From Phytomonospora sp040655735 (GTDB lineage: Bacteria; Actinomycetota; Actinomycetes; Mycobacteriales; Micromonosporaceae), in contig NZ_JBFAKK010000009.1 in the NCBI RefSeq assembly GCF_040655735.1, positions 1 to 64,000 on the forward strand: a stretch of 64,000 nt of DNA, read 5' to 3'. A model generated the notes under the pieces. It saw only the letters and a program-made list of their open reading frames with translations, ran no database searches and was not told where the DNA came from. Each line of letters starts with the position of its first letter. The stretch's first letter is position 1. Made by a program: the position numbers and the translations under genes. Positions 61,123 through 64,000 of this stretch are shown here, one piece after another.

Positions 61123-62442
61123 GTGCAAGAGACAGCGAATTCAACGGAGACCGCCCGGCGCGAGTCGGCCACAAGGGGCATCGCCGGACACGTCACGGCG
61201 ACAATCGAGGCCGCGTTCGGCATCGGGCTTCCCGTCGCCGTCCGCGCCTGGGACGGCAGCGTGAGCGGGCCGAGCGGCGAGCCCACGGTGGTGATCCGTT
61301 CGCCGCGGGCCATCCGCTACCTGCTCTGGCGTCCCGGCGAGCTCGGCCTGGCCCGCGCCTACGTGATGGGCGAGATCGACATCGACGGAGACTTCCGGCG
61401 GGGGTTTCAGCTGTGCAGGGAGTTCACGCGACGGGTGCGCGACCGCGGGCTGCCACGCCCGACCAGCTGGCCCGCCGTGCTCGCACTGTTCCTTCGTCTT
61501 GGCGCGGTCGGGCCCCCGCCGGTCGTCCCCGGCGAGGAGGCAAGGCTTCGGGGACGGCCGAACAGCCCGGGCCGCGATCGCGCCGCCATCGCACACCACT
61601 ACGACCTCGGTAACGACTTCTACGCCATGCTTCTCGACCCGGCGATGGTCTATTCGAGCGGATACTGGACCTCCGAGGCCGCCGACTACCGGCTCGCCGA
61701 CGCCCAGCGCGACAAACTCGACCTCGTATGCCGGGAGCTCCGGCTGCGAAAAGGGATGAGGCTGCTCGACCTCGGCTGTGGTTGGGGATCTCTCATCCTG
61801 CATGCCGCCGAGAACTATGGCGTGCACGCCACCGGGGTCACCATCTCGGCGCGGCAGGAGGAGTTCATCCGCGCCCGTGTTGCCGACCGCGGTCTGCACG
61901 ACCTGGTCGACGTCCGACTCCAGGACTACCGCGAGGTCACCGGAACCAACTTCGACGCCGTGGCCTCGATCGAAATGGGCGAACATGTGGGCGAGCGGAA
62001 CTACCCGGTCTACTGCGCGACGCTGCGGGGCCTGCTGAGGCCGGGGGGACGCCTTCTGCTGCAACAGATGTCGCGCGGCGCCGTCTCTCCCGGCGGGGGA
62101 GCCTTCATCGAGTCCTACATCGCCGCGGACATGACGATGCGACCGCTCGCCTCCACCCTCGGGTATCTCGAAACCGCCGGGCTGGAGGTACAGCGGGTGA
62201 GGGCGATGCGCGAGCACTACCGCCTCACCATTGACGCCTGGAGCCACCGGCTCGACGACGTCTGGGACGAGATGGTCCACCGCTTCGGCGCCCGTCGCGC
62301 CCGTATCTGGCGCCTCTACCTCATCGGAGGCGGTCTCGCCTTCGGCGAGAACCGCATGAGTGTTCACCAGATCCTCGCCACCCGCGGCGATGCGGGCGCA
62401 ATCGAGAACCCTCCGGACATCGGCGCGGGGAAGGCCCCATGA
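61123..62442 (+). CDS. cyclopropane-fatty-acid-synthase-like SAM methyltransferase
   Basis: The product is 439 residues. The GTG at 61123 has GGGAGGAG 7 bases upstream, so the earlier in-frame start is rejected. An N-terminal domain (about 1-140) precedes the class I methyltransferase fold with SAM motif LDLGCGWGS near 215 and HHYDLGNDFY before it, a hallmark of CFA synthases and mycolic-acid methyltransferases. These enzymes methylate or cyclopropanate double bonds of phospholipid acyl chains. The gene overlaps the next by 4 bases; the neighbours suggest an unsaturated-fatty-acid modification operon. Confidence 0.93.
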   Translation: MQETANSTETARRESATRGIAGHVTATIEAAFGIGLPVAVRAWDGSVSGPSGEPTVVIRSPRAIRYLLWRPGELGLARAYVMGEIDIDGDFRRGFQLCREFTRRVRDRGLPRPTSWPAVLALFLRLGAVGPPPVVPGEEARLRGRPNSPGRDRAAIAHHYDLGNDFYAMLLDPAMVYSSGYWTSEAADYRLADAQRDKLDLVCRELRLRKGMRLLDLGCGWGSLILHAAENYGVHATGVTISARQEEFIRARVADRGLHDLVDVRLQDYREVTGTNFDAVASIEMGEHVGERNYPVYCATLRGLLRPGGRLLLQQMSRGAVSPGGGAFIESYIAADMTMRPLASTLGYLETAGLEVQRVRAMREHYRLTIDAWSHRLDDVWDEMVHRFGARRARIWRLYLIGGGLAFGENRMSVHQILATRGDAGAIENPPDIGAGKAP

Positions 62443-63647
62443 GGATTTGCGTGATCGGCTCCGGGATTGCCGGCCTCTCGGCGGCGTTTTACCTGAGCGC
62501 CTATCCCGACACCGACGTGGTCGTCTACGAGCAGGAGCATCGGTTCGGAGGCCGCGCCGCGGTCACCGACGATGGGGAGCACTGCCCACGCTTCTTTCTG
62601 GAGGACTACACCGAACTGTTCGCGATCCTCAGAAAGATCCCGGGCAACGGCTGCCGCGACAGTTTCAACGTGCTGGCCCGGACACGCAGGTATGCGCACA
62701 CCGCCGGAGTCGGCTGGTTGGAGATATCGCACCTGTACGTGATGCTGGCCAAGGAGGTCCCGCTGCGGGAGAAGATCCGTCTCCTATGGTCGTGGCGCCC
62801 GTCTCCCTTGGTCGCCGAGCGGCGCCTTCGCAGTGTCAACAAATACGGCTCACTGCGCAATTACTCTCTGCGCCCGCTCCTGCGCATCGGCATGAACCTG
62901 TTCGGCTCCAAGACCGGCTACACACTGCCCGGCCCGACCGACGAGTACCTCATCGCGCCATGGGTGAACCACCTCACGGCCGATGGCGTCGTCATGCGGA
63001 CCGACTGCCGGGTGACGGAGATCGGCCTGGACGGAGACCGCATGTCGGTCACGACCGGTGACGACACGAGCCGGTTCGACGCCGTCGTGGTCACGGCGTT
63101 CATCCCGGATCTGGTGCATCTGCTGAACACTTCACGGATCGACCACACCGTGGTGGACGGACAGCAGATCAACTGCGCGGCCTTCACCCTCGATCTCGAT
63201 CCGGCGGAGAAGATCTTCGCCGCCGGCGACCCGGCCTTCTACTGCCGTAGCGGTGTCAATGTCCTCGTCCAGCCCGAGCACCACCGATGCGTCGTGCTGT
63301 GCACCAGAGCCCTCAGTACGGAGGAGAGCTACATCCTCCCCGAGGTACGCGACATGCTCGGTTTGGAGTATCCCGTCGTCCGGGTCCGCTCGCGGAGCAA
63401 CCAGCAACCCGGTGAGGCCCTCTTCGCGGGAGACAGCCTGAGACCCGAACGGATCCTGCGACGCCCGCTCCCGCACGTGTACTTCGCCGGCTCCCACATT
63501 CGCAGCAGCTATCCGATCGATTCGGCCGAGGCTGCCGTTCGCAGCGCGTTCAACGCCGTCGGTGCGCTGCGTCGCGACCTCACCGGTTCCTTTGAACCGG
63601 TCCCCGCGCCGGGCAAAGTCGATCCGAGTGAGGGAGTGACCGAATGA
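62439..63647 (+). CDS. FAD-dependent amine-oxidase-like oxidoreductase
   Basis: The product is 402 residues. The N-terminal Rossmann motif VIGSGIAGLSAAF is followed by the acidic residue of VVYEQEHRFGGRA, and the C-terminal FAD motif reads VYFAGSHIRSSYPIDSAEAA. It belongs to the NAD(P)-binding/amine-oxidase flavoprotein superfamily. ATG at 62439 overlaps the methyltransferase stop, and its own stop overlaps the next start. It probably oxidizes the acyl product of the methyltransferase; the actual substrate is unknown. Confidence 0.9.
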   Translation: MRICVIGSGIAGLSAAFYLSAYPDTDVVVYEQEHRFGGRAAVTDDGEHCPRFFLEDYTELFAILRKIPGNGCRDSFNVLARTRRYAHTAGVGWLEISHLYVMLAKEVPLREKIRLLWSWRPSPLVAERRLRSVNKYGSLRNYSLRPLLRIGMNLFGSKTGYTLPGPTDEYLIAPWVNHLTADGVVMRTDCRVTEIGLDGDRMSVTTGDDTSRFDAVVVTAFIPDLVHLLNTSRIDHTVVDGQQINCAAFTLDLDPAEKIFAAGDPAFYCRSGVNVLVQPEHHRCVVLCTRALSTEESYILPEVRDMLGLEYPVVRVRSRSNQQPGEALFAGDSLRPERILRRPLPHVYFAGSHIRSSYPIDSAEAAVRSAFNAVGALRRDLTGSFEPVPAPGKVDPSEGVTE

Positions 63648-64000
63648 ACCGCGAGCGCATCGCCGTGATCGGCGCCGGCATCTCCGGCCTGACGGCGGCC
63701 TACGCCATGCGCCACACCCATGAGGTGACCCTCTTCGAGGCTGAACCGCGACTGGGCGGGCGCCGACACCCACGTCGTGTCCACTCCCGACCACGTCCGG
63801 GTCCCGATCGACATGGGCTTCATCGTGTACAACGACCGGACCTATCCGCACCTGACGAGACTGTTCACCGAACTCGGTGTCCCCAGCCAGGAGTCCGAGA
63901 TGTCGATGAGCGTGCGCTGCCTCGGATGCGGCCTGGAGTACGCCGGCGGTAAACGCGGCGTGGGCATGCTGGCACGGGCCAGAGGGTCCGCCTGGCCGGC
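63644..64000 (+). pseudogene. COG2907-like FAD/NAD-binding oxidoreductase, frameshifted and truncated by the window edge
   Basis: The ATG at 63644 overlaps the previous stop. The N-terminus reads AVIGAGISGLTAAYAM and EAEPRLGG, a Rossmann FAD motif. After GGG (63758-63760) the frame breaks: a COG2907 protein would continue with His-Ala-Asp-Thr-His, and the bases fit if two bases are missing after 63761. In the restored frame (from 63762) the sequence reads DTHVVSTPDHVRVPIDMGF and VYNDRTYPHLTRLF without a stop to the window end. It is either a real frameshift or a sequencing error. The gene continues past 64000. Confidence 0.85.

Overview
The window is very GC-rich DNA with dense, overlapping genes, many GTG and TTG starts, and actinobacterial gene families (CU044_5270-type protein, COG2907-type oxidoreductase, secreted peptidoglycan-binding proteins). 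It most likely comes from a filamentous actinomycete; nothing in it fixes the genus.

Positions 1272-47356 hold a hybrid non-ribosomal peptide / polyketide gene cluster made of two divergent transcription units. The leftward unit starts at 38687 and runs through a discrete acyltransferase, two AT-less PKS modules (each KS-DH-KR-ACP), an AT-like protein that has lost its catalytic Ser and His, a KS-like protein that has lost both catalytic His, a type II thioesterase, a three-gene ABC exporter, a CPBP-type membrane protein with a degraded active site, NRPS2 (half-C, A-T-C-A-T-C) and NRPS1 (A-T-E, C-A-T-E, C-A-T-E). Most junctions from the AT-like gene to NRPS2 overlap by 4-11 bases. The rightward unit is one gene, NRPS3 (C-A-T-E, C-A-T, half-C tail). 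No integrated thioesterase or reductase release domain was found. Signature residues read by eye suggest Glu (NRPS1 module 1), Val (NRPS1 module 2, NRPS3 module 1, NRPS2 module 2), one shared unassigned residue (NRPS1 module 3 and NRPS3 module 2) and one unusual pocket (NRPS2 module 1). Four of the seven amino-acid modules carry an epimerization domain. The order of the three NRPSs and of the PKS segment in the assembly line is not settled by sequence alone.

Positions 47463-52488 form a symmetrical cell-wall block: a secreted peptidoglycan-binding/lysozyme-like protein, a LuxR-type response regulator with two tandem sensor kinases (one lacking ATP-binding motifs), and a divergent peptidoglycan-binding M23 peptidase. 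The two secreted genes share a conserved upstream element of about 50 bp.

Positions 52663-59022 carry a secreted subtilisin-like protease, a CU044_5270-type membrane protein coupled to an ECF-like sigma factor, and a stand-alone LanC-like protein with a Cys-Cys-Gly zinc motif. Positions 59315-64000 carry an aldo/keto reductase behind a promoter/operator, then an operon with a cyclopropane-fatty-acid-synthase-like methyltransferase, an FAD amine-oxidase-like protein and a COG2907-like oxidoreductase that is frameshifted and cut by the window edge. Positions 1-1271 hold iterated repeats and a possible gene remnant. No rRNA, tRNA, CRISPR array, integrase or insertion sequence was recognised.
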